Shown piece by piece: positions 1 to 6,522 of a stretch of DNA of 15,967 nt. How positions within the stretch are numbered: the stretch's first letter is position 1; each line of letters begins with the position of its first letter. Source of the stretch: Bacteroidota bacterium. GTDB lineage: Bacteria > Bacteroidota > Bacteroidia > Cytophagales > Cyclobacteriaceae. The position numbers were made by a program, and so were the translations under genes. The stretch is from assembly GCA_023412765.1 (NCBI GenBank), contig JAEZBX010000162.1, positions 1-15,967 of the forward strand. Direction: 5' to 3'. Below the pieces are notes generated by a model that was not told the origin of the DNA, made no database searches, and saw only the letters and a program-made list of their open reading frames with translations.

Positions 1-142
1 CTTCATTCAGTTGCCTGATCATGTCTGCATGATTTCCTTTATACACATCAGGATGAAACTTCTTCACGAGTCGCCTATACGCGGACTTAATCTCTGCACC
101 AGAAGCATGCGAAGGAACACCAAGAATTTGGTATGGATCCAT
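1..142 (-). CDS. J-domain (DnaJ-like) protein, N-terminal part; cut by the window edge
   Basis: The minus strand reads from an ATG at 142-140 through 47 codons to the window edge. The peptide begins MDPYQILGVP and contains helix II (IKSAYRRLVKKF) followed by the HPD tripeptide at residues 30-32, the J-domain signature that stimulates Hsp70/DnaK ATPase activity. The J-domain is at the extreme N-terminus, as in DnaJ, CbpA and many small DnaJ-like membrane proteins. The G/F region, zinc finger or membrane segments that would separate these lie outside the window, so canonical dnaJ cannot be claimed. The ATG is the natural start because the J-domain opens right after it. No Shine-Dalgarno sequence is evident, which is usual in Bacteroidota. 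J-domain identity is certain; the full-length family is unknown. Confidence 0.85.
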   Translation of the reverse strand, partial: MDPYQILGVPSHASGAEIKSAYRRLVKKFHPDVYKGNHADMIRQLNE

Positions 143-179
143 AAATTCAACAAAAATAAAACTTAGAACTCATACAAGT

Positions 180-208
180 GCCCTGGGAAACGCCAGGGGC
201 TTTGATTT
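180..208 (+). terminator. GC-rich hairpin with T-rich tail, possible terminator
   Basis: A stem pairs CCCTGG (181-186) with CCAGGGG (193-199), leaving one bulged G and a short loop; on the plus strand it is followed by TTTGATTT. It has the look of an intrinsic terminator. It lies 5' of the minus-strand J-domain gene, however, and no plus-strand gene precedes it in the window. Its role is therefore unclear: it may stop antisense transcription, or be a plain hairpin in the J-domain gene's upstream region. Confidence 0.3.
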
Positions 209-299
209 AATCGAGGCAAAGACGGAAAGTAACCAGGGATAGCAAAGCATCTTCCTTTTTTAGAAATCAATTGATCCTACATTGCCAAGTTAGAAAAAA

Positions 300-476
300 G
301 GAATAGGGAATAAGGAATAGGGATGAGGTCGCAAAGTGCGCATCATTATGCCCTATTCTCTATTGAGAGGTATAAGGTATAGGGCATAGGGATATATGTG
401 ACGAATGTCGAACCTTATACCTTATACCCTATACCTCCTTCCATAGACCTGATCCCTCGGATTCCCTATTCCTTCC
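300..476. repeat. Heptamer-period repeat cluster in nested inverted arrangement
   Basis: This fills most of the 375-bp gap between the J-domain gene and the BASS transporter gene; no gene is visible in the gap. GGAATAR words are repeated every 7 nt at 300-320, and GGTATAR/GGCATAG words at 369-389. The complements return at 413-437 (GGTATAR on the minus strand) and 461-476 (GGAATAG on the minus strand). The first 12 bases, 300-311, are exactly complementary to 461-472. Segment 367-391 is complementary to 413-437 with four mismatches. The outer arms therefore enclose the inner arms, giving a long imperfect cruciform or hairpin about 40 nt after the stop of the upstream minus-strand gene. A Rho-independent role is possible but there is no T tract. 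Confidence 0.85.
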
Positions 477-517
477 GTCAGAACTTTTCATAACATCTTA
501 AAGTGGGATTCAAATGA

Positions 518-1513
518 TCATTCAATTCTCCCACGTCCCATCTGTTGGGCGAGAATACTTCCTACGAACAGTTGAAGAGCGTGATAAAGCATCAATGGTA
601 GAAGCACGATTCCGAAAGCCGCAGCATCCGGGAATAAGATCTGGCCCATTACTACTCCTTGTATCAATGACTTCTTTGAGCCACAAAAAATCACCGTGAT
701 ACGGTCTTCCCGACTAAAACGCATGCGCAATGCGATGAACTGCATAATACCAAGCATAGCAAAGAACAGGAGAAGCATCAGCACTCCAAGCCCCAACAGC
801 TCAATAAGTGAATATCCATCAAACATCCTATTCAAAAACGAATCACAAAAAGCCCGGAACACGATCAGCAATATGATCGCCTGATCGACATATTTGAGTT
901 GATTTCGATAACGTGTTGCCAGGTGGCCAAGCTTACCATGAAGTAAAATTCCAGCGACTACAGGAAGGAGTACCTGCAAACAAAGGTCAAGTATAACGCC
1001 CGTTAGATCTTCTGCAGACAGCCTGCTAGAATTGACCAATACATTCATCCACACCGGAGTTATAAATATCCCGAGCAAGCTTGAAACACTTGCGTTGAAA
1101 ATAGCAGCAGGAACGTTTCCACCAGCCATTGACACCATCACAACAGACGAAGAGACAGTAGACGGCACTGCAGCCAGGTAGAATGCTCCTACCCATAGGA
1201 GATCAGAACCGGGCGCATGAAAAAGCCCACGGCAAACCAAAATTATTAAAGGGAAAATAATGAACGTGGTGGATTGTATTAGCAAATGCATTCGCCAACG
1301 ACCCAGCTGCGCAAGTAACTTGGCAGGGTCGAGTTTTAATCCGTAGAAGAAGAAGATAAATACTACTCCGATGTTACCGATGAGTCTGAGATCAACAGGA
1401 CTATCCGGGCTGGCAGCTTCGGGAAATCGCCACGCCAGCACAACCATTCCCACCATGAGCAAGGAGAAACTATCCAGTCCGGCGCGTGATAAGAAAGCGA
1501 AGAATCGGTGCAT
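518..1513 (-). CDS. Bile acid:sodium symporter (BASS) family transporter, YfeH/SBF-like
   Basis: A 331-residue polytopic inner-membrane protein with about nine or ten hydrophobic segments. It resembles the SBF-like branch of the BASS superfamily (E. coli YfeH type), whose members are predicted sodium-coupled importers of organic anions, mostly of unknown substrate. Diagnostic stretches are FIFFFYGLKLD near residue 52 and the central segment AAVPSTVSSSVVMVSMAGGN, followed by AIFNASVSSLLGIFITPVW. The Ser/Thr-rich discontinuous helix and the Asn of FNAS are typical of this family. Length matches family members of about 320-340 residues, so the gene appears intact. The ATG at 1513 is followed by a short cytoplasmic leader and the first membrane helix, and is accepted. 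It is monocistronic by spacing. The family is confident; the substrate is unknown. Confidence 0.85.
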   Translation of the reverse strand: MHRFFAFLSRAGLDSFSLLMVGMVVLAWRFPEAASPDSPVDLRLIGNIGVVFIFFFYGLKLDPAKLLAQLGRWRMHLLIQSTTFIIFPLIILVCRGLFHAPGSDLLWVGAFYLAAVPSTVSSSVVMVSMAGGNVPAAIFNASVSSLLGIFITPVWMNVLVNSSRLSAEDLTGVILDLCLQVLLPVVAGILLHGKLGHLATRYRNQLKYVDQAIILLIVFRAFCDSFLNRMFDGYSLIELLGLGVLMLLLFFAMLGIMQFIALRMRFSREDRITVIFCGSKKSLIQGVVMGQILFPDAAAFGIVLLPLMLYHALQLFVGSILAQQMGRGRIE

Positions 1514-1587
1514 ACTTGTTCTTGCAAACTATCACTGGCAATTTCGGATTCCTAATTTTTTTATAAAGAGATTTAGTGCCTGTCCCC

Positions 1588-1704
1588 ACTCTAAACTCTA
1601 CACTCTGCACTCATCACTCAGATAGTTCAAAATCTAAGTTTAAAGTTCGAAATAAAGATCTTGAATGCAGAGTGATGAGTGAAGAATACAGAATGCAGAA
1701 ATTG
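1588..1704. repeat. Two opposed heptamer arrays (ACTCTNN and GARTGNA words)
   Basis: Five consecutive 7-mers starting ACTC run from 1588 to 1622 (ACTCTAA, then ACTCTAC, ACTCTGC, ACTCATC and ACTCAGA). At 1663-1697 five consecutive 7-mers starting GA follow in exact phase (GAATGCA, then GAGTGAT, GAGTGAA, GAATACA and GAATGCA). The two arrays are partly complementary: the 12 bases at 1608-1619 pair perfectly with 1670-1681 across a 50-nt AT-rich loop. The cluster begins 9 nt after the stop codon of the DUF4440 gene on the minus strand and ends 75 nt before the start of the BASS gene. It contains no gene. Confidence 0.85.
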
Positions 1705-1712
1705 GACTACAA

Positions 1713-2168
1713 TTACTCAACTTTAAATATTGTTGCTTGACGTCCGATAATACTCCATGAATTATTTTTGAAAAGCCAGACGTGAGTAAAACGACGTCTA
1801 ACTGTCTTTCCGGCATTCGGCTGAGCCCCTTGTGGCTTTAGTACCTCTCCTCCCATAACGATTGCAACATTGTCATTGAAAGATATCTTTTCAATTGTCC
1901 TTTCGAAGGACAGGTAACGCAATCCTCCCGATCTGAAAATAGCCTTCGTACCTTGTACAGTACCGACTACGTTGGCAGGAGTATTAACGATCATCGAAGG
2001 TGCCCATATCTTATCAAATAAGGCAACAGAATCCCCAGCTAAGACCGCTTCTCTTTCAATTTTCTCCAACCTTCGTATCTCGGCTTCCCGCGGATCTTGT
2101 GACTTACCAACTGTCGTGTTGAAAAACAGGCAGGCACAAACGAACAAAAAAACAAATGATGATTTCAT
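1713..2168 (-). CDS. Secreted DUF4440/SnoaL-like (NTF2-fold) protein
   Basis: The chosen ATG at 2168 gives 151 residues beginning with a clear signal peptide (KSSFVFLFVCACLFFNTTVG, cleavage probably near KSQ). The frame stays open to 2243, but the extra 25 residues would bury the signal peptide, so the inner start is preferred. The mature part has the NTF2-like plan: an N-terminal helix (EIRRLEKIEREAVLAGD), then the segment ALFDKIWAPSMIVNTPANVV, then strands ending in RRRFTHVWLFKNNSWSIIGRQATIF, the usual DUF4440/SnoaL-like ending. Such periplasmic proteins often bind or modify small molecules, but most have no known reaction. It lies 108 bp downstream of an AraC-type regulator on the same strand and may be its target. 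Heptamer repeats follow its stop directly. Confidence 0.75.
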   Translation of the reverse strand: MKSSFVFLFVCACLFFNTTVGKSQDPREAEIRRLEKIEREAVLAGDSVALFDKIWAPSMIVNTPANVVGTVQGTKAIFRSGGLRYLSFERTIEKISFNDNVAIVMGGEVLKPQGAQPNAGKTVRRRFTHVWLFKNNSWSIIGRQATIFKVE

Positions 2169-2276
2169 AAGCAAGCGTTTTTTAGGTACAACATGATCAA
2201 GCTTCGATAATAAGTTTAGAACCTCTCTACAATATTGAAACAATAGCGATATAACATTGGGTAGAAAAAGGACTTT

Positions 2277-3098
2277 CTACCGGAGTTTTAAAATCCGTTC
2301 GGGTGCAGCAAGCTCTGCCTTTACCCATTCAGATGGTGTCAGCCCCAAAAATTCTTTAAACTCTTTTTCCAGGTGGTGATAATCTGTGAAAGAGAATTCC
2401 TGCGCGATCGAGGACCAGCTTATTCCTGGATTAATCAATTTGTATTGGTAGGCATGGTTGAAACGGGAAAGCCGGCTGAAATACTTTGGGGAAATTCCAA
2501 TTCGCTGGGTGAATTTTCTATAGAATTGTTTCGTGCTCAAACACGCATCATTCGCCATACGATCGACTGAAAAAGTGGAGGGATCCATTATCACATTAGA
2601 AGCGACCTGATCGACTGACGCCTTCTCCTGCATCCTTATACATCTTTTTATAAGGAGTTCTTCAATTATTGCAACCATCGCAGGAATGCTCTTTGCGCCA
2701 GCGAGTTTTTCCCTCACTAGTTTTATTTCATTGCCGAAAAAAATCTCCGCATCAAAATACTGCTGGTTAAATTCTGTCATGGGAAATCGCAGCAACCTAT
2801 ACAACGTGCCGGGTTTGAGATAAACAACAATTGCAAAAAATTCAGGGGAGACCCTTAAAACCCTTCTCTCCAACTGATGAGTGTAAATCGATACTGGCGG
2901 TGGTGTACCTACTTTCCCAGATTTAAAATCAAAAAGGTCTACTGATCCCTTGACATAAAATACAATTTTTTGCTCAGCTTTTGGTGCGCGGTGTTTCGCA
3001 GGGACTAAATCCGCCGATTCGAACTGGAGATGGATAACCGTATAGTTCCATACGAATTCCTTGAGCACAGGAGTGGGGAGGAAACTTTGGTATCTCAT
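2277..3098 (-). CDS. AraC-family transcriptional regulator
   Basis: A cytoplasmic regulator of 273 residues. The C-terminal third carries the two helix-turn-helix motifs of the AraC/XylS family: the first around DRMANDACLSTKQFYRKFTQ (about residues 180-200), the second around SWSSIAQEFSFTDYHHLEKE (about 228-247). Between and after them lie the diagnostic GISPKYFSRLSRFNHA and FKEFLGLTPSEW segments. The N-terminal 150 residues (FLPTPVLKEFVWNYTVIHL, then a strand-rich region) resemble the DUF6597-type sensory domain common in Bacteroidota AraC proteins; this assignment is from memory of the family. The ligand is unknown. The gene precedes the DUF4440 gene by 108 bp on the same strand, so autoregulation plus control of that neighbour is a reasonable guess. 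The length is normal and the gene looks intact. Confidence 0.88.
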   Translation of the reverse strand: MRYQSFLPTPVLKEFVWNYTVIHLQFESADLVPAKHRAPKAEQKIVFYVKGSVDLFDFKSGKVGTPPPVSIYTHQLERRVLRVSPEFFAIVVYLKPGTLYRLLRFPMTEFNQQYFDAEIFFGNEIKLVREKLAGAKSIPAMVAIIEELLIKRCIRMQEKASVDQVASNVIMDPSTFSVDRMANDACLSTKQFYRKFTQRIGISPKYFSRLSRFNHAYQYKLINPGISWSSIAQEFSFTDYHHLEKEFKEFLGLTPSEWVKAELAAPERILKLR

Positions 3099-3161
3099 GA
3101 CCGAAGGCGTACACCTCGATGATTGTATAGATAATTTATGTTTTTAATTGTTGCTTTACAA

Positions 3162-3220
3162 GGAATAGGGAATAAGGAATAAGGGAGGTATAAAAAGGTA
3201 TAGGGTATAGGGTATAGGGG
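3162..3220. repeat. Heptamer array GGAATAR then GGTATAG
   Basis: Three GGAATAR words (3162-3182), 14 nt of in-phase related sequence, and three perfect GGTATAG words (3197-3217) followed by GGG. The 7-nt phase is kept over the whole 59 bp, since the GGTATAG block starts exactly 35 nt after the first GGAATAG. The first 20 bases are identical to 300-319. The array lies 25 nt after the stop of the cupin gene and 64 nt before the AraC start on the minus strand. It has four evenly spaced runs of at least two G, so a weak two-tetrad quadruplex is conceivable. Confidence 0.88.
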
Positions 3221-3244
3221 TAGAAGTAACGCGAAACCATAGTG

Positions 3245-3787
3245 TCAACCACAATACCTCCTGATTAATTCATCTGCTTCGCCATTGAGTATCGCGCGTT
3301 GTGCAGCCCATTGAAAGAAGGGCATCATTAAACCAAATAGGCCAGGTATCCTGACTGACGACATAACTACTAACAAAGCAAAGTGCGAAAATTTGTTGGG
3401 CACACCCTTGCTGCTGGTGAGTCCATCTTTCGCCAGCCCATAACCTATCGTCAACACTTTTTCAAATCCAGGTTGACCAGGTGTAAACTCCACTAAAAAT
3501 TTAACACGGGTTTTGGTTTTATTCTTAAAACAATGAACGGTCCGGGGCGGCACCTTTAAAGTCTCACCTTTCTCTAGTTTTCGATATTCCTTTCCAACCA
3601 GTAAGGTTAACTCTCCTTCCAATACGATAAAACATTCTGCATAGTCGTCGTGGGAATGCGGTTGATTACCTCCACCAGGAGCAACTTGCATTTCGATGAG
3701 CGTACAAAGACCATTCGTTTCTTCTGCCGTTTTCAAGAAAACGGCTTTGTCCCCATAAACAGGGTTTTCATAGACTTTTCTTTCCAT
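3245..3787 (-). CDS. Cupin-domain protein with hydrophobic C-terminal tail
   Basis: A 180-residue protein with a complete cupin_2 barrel in the first 105 residues. Motif 1 runs from GGGNQPHSHDDYAECF to VLEGEL and has the spacing G-x5-H-x-H-x4-E-x6-G; motif 2 is PPRTVHCFKN. The two His, the Glu and the motif-2 His form the usual divalent-metal site. Single-domain cupins include small-molecule isomerases, dioxygenases and sensors; nothing here fixes the reaction. The last 70 residues (HFALLVVMSSVRIPGLFGLMMPFFQWAAQRAIL) are hydrophobic and helical, like the DoxX-adjacent or membrane-associated tails seen on some Bacteroidota cupins, and may associate with the membrane. The ATG at 3787 is well placed. 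A 16-bp dyad lies 36-51 bp upstream. The cupin fold is confident; the function is unknown. Confidence 0.82.
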   Translation of the reverse strand: MERKVYENPVYGDKAVFLKTAEETNGLCTLIEMQVAPGGGNQPHSHDDYAECFIVLEGELTLLVGKEYRKLEKGETLKVPPRTVHCFKNKTKTRVKFLVEFTPGQPGFEKVLTIGYGLAKDGLTSSKGVPNKFSHFALLVVMSSVRIPGLFGLMMPFFQWAAQRAILNGEADELIRRYCG

Positions 3788-3822
3788 GCCACAAAGATGT
3801 GGCGGTGTTCATGCAAGTGAAA

Positions 3823-3838
3823 TGACACCTTAGTGTCA
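3823..3838. promoter_or_regulatory. Palindrome TGACAC-N4-GTGTCA upstream of the cupin gene
   Basis: A perfect dyad with 6-bp arms lies 36 bp before the cupin ATG. On the minus strand it overlaps the sequence AAAATTGACACT, which looks like a -35 box. This is a plausible operator for a dimeric regulator. A dyad of this size can arise by chance in 16 kb, so the call is tentative. Confidence 0.4.
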
Positions 3839-3873
3839 ATTTTCAAAGGGAGCGTTTTTGCAGGAGGCAGGTT

Positions 3874-3908
3874 GAATATCGAACAAGGAACACTGAACAC
3901 CGAAGTAG
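3874..3908. repeat. Short heptamer array, GAACANN words
   Basis: Five contiguous 7-mers beginning GAA: GAATATC, then GAACAAG, GAACACT, GAACACC and GAAGTAG. The array is in the 221-bp spacer between the aminotransferase stop and the cupin start and is separate from the larger AAACCTT array at 3945. The phase differs from that array (71 nt offset), so they are independent blocks. Confidence 0.7.
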
Positions 3909-3944
3909 TGCTCGAGCCAATAATGTACGTCTTATCCTCGAGCG

Positions 3945-4017
3945 AAACCTCAAACCTCAAACCTGGAACTTTAAACCTTAAACCTTAAACTTTAAACAAC
4001 TTTAAACCTTAAACTAA
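3945..4017. repeat. Heptamer array, AAACCTN/AAACTTT words, overlapping a stop codon
   Basis: Seven in-phase words from 3945 to 3993 (AAACCTC twice, AAACCTG, GAACTTT, AAACCTT twice, AAACTTT), then AAACAAC at 3994-4000, a 3-nt slip, and two more words (AAACCTT and AAACTAA) up to 4017. The array runs into the 3' end of the minus-strand aminotransferase gene: its TAA stop (4011-4009) and the two preceding codons lie inside the repeat. Confidence 0.88.
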
Positions 4018-5145
4018 AGAGTCAAACTCCCTCGTAAAAATCTTCATCTCCTCCAACGTACCAATACTCACTCTAAACCACTGTTGATCTTTGTAATCCC
4101 AGACACGAATTCTGATTCCTTTTTCAGCAAGCTTCGACAACACCAATGCCGCATCTATCTTTGCGGGAAAGAAAACAAAATTGGTGTGGGACTTCGCATA
4201 CCAGATACCTTTCTTGTCCAGGTAATCTGTGAGATGTTTACGGGCCTCTGCATTCTTCCGGCGACAATAATCCATGAAGTCGATGTCACCCAACGAAGCT
4301 TTAGCAGCAGCAAGAGCAGGTTGGTTGTTTGCAATTCCCATGTGATACTTGTCGATCTTTTTTACAAGGTCAGGCCGACCAACTACGTACCCGAGTCGCA
4401 ATCCTGCTAATCCATAGATCTTCGAAAATGTTTTGGAAACGATTACGTTTGCATCCGACTTCACCAGCTCAACCATTGAAACCTGTTGCTGAGGATCCAG
4501 AAACTCAACGTATGCTTCGTCTGCATATACCGTTGTTCTTTTTGACACCTCCTCACAGAATTGTCTTACACGTACCGGGTCCACTAGCGTACCCGTTGGA
4601 TTGTTCGGATTGCAGACAAACACCAGCTTGGTTTCATCCGTAACACGAGCTGCCATGGCATCATAGTCGTGCTCCAGCTTGTCATTGAGATCTACTTTGT
4701 CCCACGTAGCGCGAAATGCAGTCGCGTAGTTCATGAGCAAAGGAAATGTTGGGTAGGCTGAAAGAATCCGTCCACCTTCAACACCGAAGGCCGCACCGGC
4801 CTGGCAAAGCAAGTCTCCTGAACCAGCGCCAATAGCAATGTGTGCTGGAGTGACGCCTTCTTTGTTCGCAAGGATTGCTTTCATTTCTACCTGAACATCG
4901 AATGCATAGCGATTTGCTTCCACAATATTTTGCTGAAGTGCTCGCTTTACTGTTTCCGAAGGACCATAGGGGTTCTCATTTGAGTTCAGTTTGATTACAG
5001 AGTTCGAAGATCGAAGGGTATTCCATTGTCGCCGTTCCGTGTCGCTGACGGGCGCTGCAATCAGTTGATCTGAAAGCGACATTCCTATTGGCAGACCCGC
5101 TGCAATTGACAACGTGGACCTGAGCCAGTTTCTGCGGTTTTGCAT
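4009..5145 (-). CDS. HisC-like class I/II PLP aminotransferase with twin-arginine-like leader
   Basis: With the ATG at 5145 this is a 378-residue fold-type I aminotransferase of the histidinol-phosphate aminotransferase branch. Visible signatures: NENPYGPSETV, GAGSGDLL, NPNNPTG (residues 179-185), YADEAYVEF with the PLP-binding Asp and Tyr (about 208-214), and FSKIYGLAGLRLGY with the Schiff-base lysine at about 242. A distal Arg (WFRVSIGT) suits carboxylate binding. The N-terminus MQNRRNWLRSTLSIAAGLPIG has paired arginines and a hydrophobic stretch, like a Tat leader that would export the folded PLP enzyme. The frame is open to 5193, but that adds 16 residues before the leader. No other his genes are nearby, so a role in histidine synthesis is doubtful. 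The amino donor and acceptor are unknown. Confidence 0.87.
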   Translation of the reverse strand: MQNRRNWLRSTLSIAAGLPIGMSLSDQLIAAPVSDTERRQWNTLRSSNSVIKLNSNENPYGPSETVKRALQQNIVEANRYAFDVQVEMKAILANKEGVTPAHIAIGAGSGDLLCQAGAAFGVEGGRILSAYPTFPLLMNYATAFRATWDKVDLNDKLEHDYDAMAARVTDETKLVFVCNPNNPTGTLVDPVRVRQFCEEVSKRTTVYADEAYVEFLDPQQQVSMVELVKSDANVIVSKTFSKIYGLAGLRLGYVVGRPDLVKKIDKYHMGIANNQPALAAAKASLGDIDFMDYCRRKNAEARKHLTDYLDKKGIWYAKSHTNFVFFPAKIDAALVLSKLAEKGIRIRVWDYKDQQWFRVSIGTLEEMKIFTREFDSLV

Positions 5146-5403
5146 GGTGCGGATGCTAGTTGAATGGACTATTGGGCTACCGAATTTAAGCAATTATACC
5201 TTGAGATCATATCAACGGGTTAAGCAGACATTGGTCCTAGTGATGACGTTCGCGATGTTAAAAAATTGTCAGGAATTCCGAACTGCCTTTTTTTCGAGTT
5301 TTGAGCTTACCTGGCTATAAAACATGTCGTGAAATTCGTTCTTCACCTTCCCTGAACTTCAAAATAAATACTGCTATCTTGTTATAACCCTCGAGGAACG
5401 GTT

Positions 5404-6492
5404 ATGACTCCTACCACACGCAAAGGTTTTTTACTTTTAGCCGACATCACAGGATATACTCCCTTTGTTGCCACAACAGAGCTGGAGCATTCGCAGGAAA
5501 TTCTGCAGCAAATATTAAAGGGCATTATTTCTTTCCTTACGCCCGCTTTCCGACTGGCGGAAGTTGAAGGCGATGCGGTATTCGTCTATTCCGACAACCT
5601 TACACGAAATGATCGCGTTCTTGAAACAATTGAGTCTGCATATTTTGCTTTTCGGGATAAAAGGAGATCACTACTGAGATTGCGAACATGTCATTGCAAA
5701 GCGTGCGAGATGGCATCTTCATTAGATCTCAAATTCATTGTCCATTATGGTGACTTTATTATGAACAATGTGGGCGGTAAAGATAAACCGCTCGGCACTT
5801 CCGTTAATATGGCTCATCGGCTACTGAAGAATCATGTCATGGATGCAACAGGTTGGAGGACCTATGCCCTTTTTACAAAAGATTGTCTGGACGCGATGCA
5901 AGTTTACCCTGAGGGACTGCATGAACAACCAGAAGATTATGAGCATATCGGAAAGATCCAAACGTTTAGCATAAACCTTGACCAACGCTATCAGGACTAT
6001 ACATCCGAACAAAAAGTTTATCTCCTCGCAGAAGAAGCGGACCTGGTGGTATTTTACGATTTCAATGTTGCTCCTGCAATTTTATGGGATTGGCTGAATG
6101 AGCCGAAGAAACGAACGCTATGGTCAATTGGATCCAACTGGAAGGAAGGTGCTCGTCCTAATCCGGCAACACGGAAGGGTGCAACGAATCACTGCGTCAA
6201 TAGCAACATAATGGAGAGCATTCTTGATTATCGGCCCTTCGAATATTACACATCAACGTTAGAAAGAAGCATTTTCAATTTCACCCTGACCTCTAAATTT
6301 GAGGAAACAAACTCAGATACCCGTCTTTACTGGCACATAAAGATGAATAGTGTCCTTCCAAGGTTCTTCACGCGGCTGCTCTGCAAATTGATTTTTCTAA
6401 AAGGAATGCGGCTTTACGACAACTTTGCGCGATTAGAACAATTGCTGGAGTTGGAAAAGAACCAACAGGAAATAAAAGCAGAGCTAGTTTAA
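5404..6492 (+). CDS. DUF2652 (class III cyclase-like) plus SRPBCC domain protein
   Basis: A soluble protein of 362 residues. The N-terminal 200 residues match the DUF2652 pattern: FLLLADITGYTPFV, LAEVEGDAVFVYS, a Cys cluster CHCKAC (about 96-101), and GTSVNMAHRLLKN. The order resembles a class III nucleotidyl cyclase: D14 and D57 sit where the two metal-binding Asp would be, N135 and R139 where the catalytic Asn and Arg of VNxAxR would be, and E53 where cyclases choose the base. Whether it makes a cyclic nucleotide is unknown. Residues about 208-345 (FYDFNVAPAILWDWLNEPKKRTLW onward) look like an SRPBCC/START-type ligand-binding fold. The start follows GAGGAACG by 4 nt. The gene is divergent from the aminotransferase gene across 258 bp and ends 136 bp before the DoxX stop, facing it. 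Confidence 0.75.
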   Translation: MTPTTRKGFLLLADITGYTPFVATTELEHSQEILQQILKGIISFLTPAFRLAEVEGDAVFVYSDNLTRNDRVLETIESAYFAFRDKRRSLLRLRTCHCKACEMASSLDLKFIVHYGDFIMNNVGGKDKPLGTSVNMAHRLLKNHVMDATGWRTYALFTKDCLDAMQVYPEGLHEQPEDYEHIGKIQTFSINLDQRYQDYTSEQKVYLLAEEADLVVFYDFNVAPAILWDWLNEPKKRTLWSIGSNWKEGARPNPATRKGATNHCVNSNIMESILDYRPFEYYTSTLERSIFNFTLTSKFEETNSDTRLYWHIKMNSVLPRFFTRLLCKLIFLKGMRLYDNFARLEQLLELEKNQQEIKAELV

Positions 6493-6522
6493 TTGGTGGC
6501 TCATCTCAGAATCGAATTCCTG

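Noticed and set aside
3733..3960. 75-codon minus-strand frame covering the cupin upstream region
   Set aside because: It overlaps the cupin start out of phase, runs across the GAACANN repeat array, and has no domain-like sequence; a repeat-derived open frame.
300..4017. Heptamer arrays as a CRISPR array or a transposon end
   Set aside because: The repeat unit is 7 nt without spacers, there are no cas genes, and no transposase or target duplication was seen.
4009..5145. Aminotransferase as part of a histidine biosynthesis operon
   Set aside because: No other his gene is adjacent, and the export-like leader does not fit the cytoplasmic pathway.
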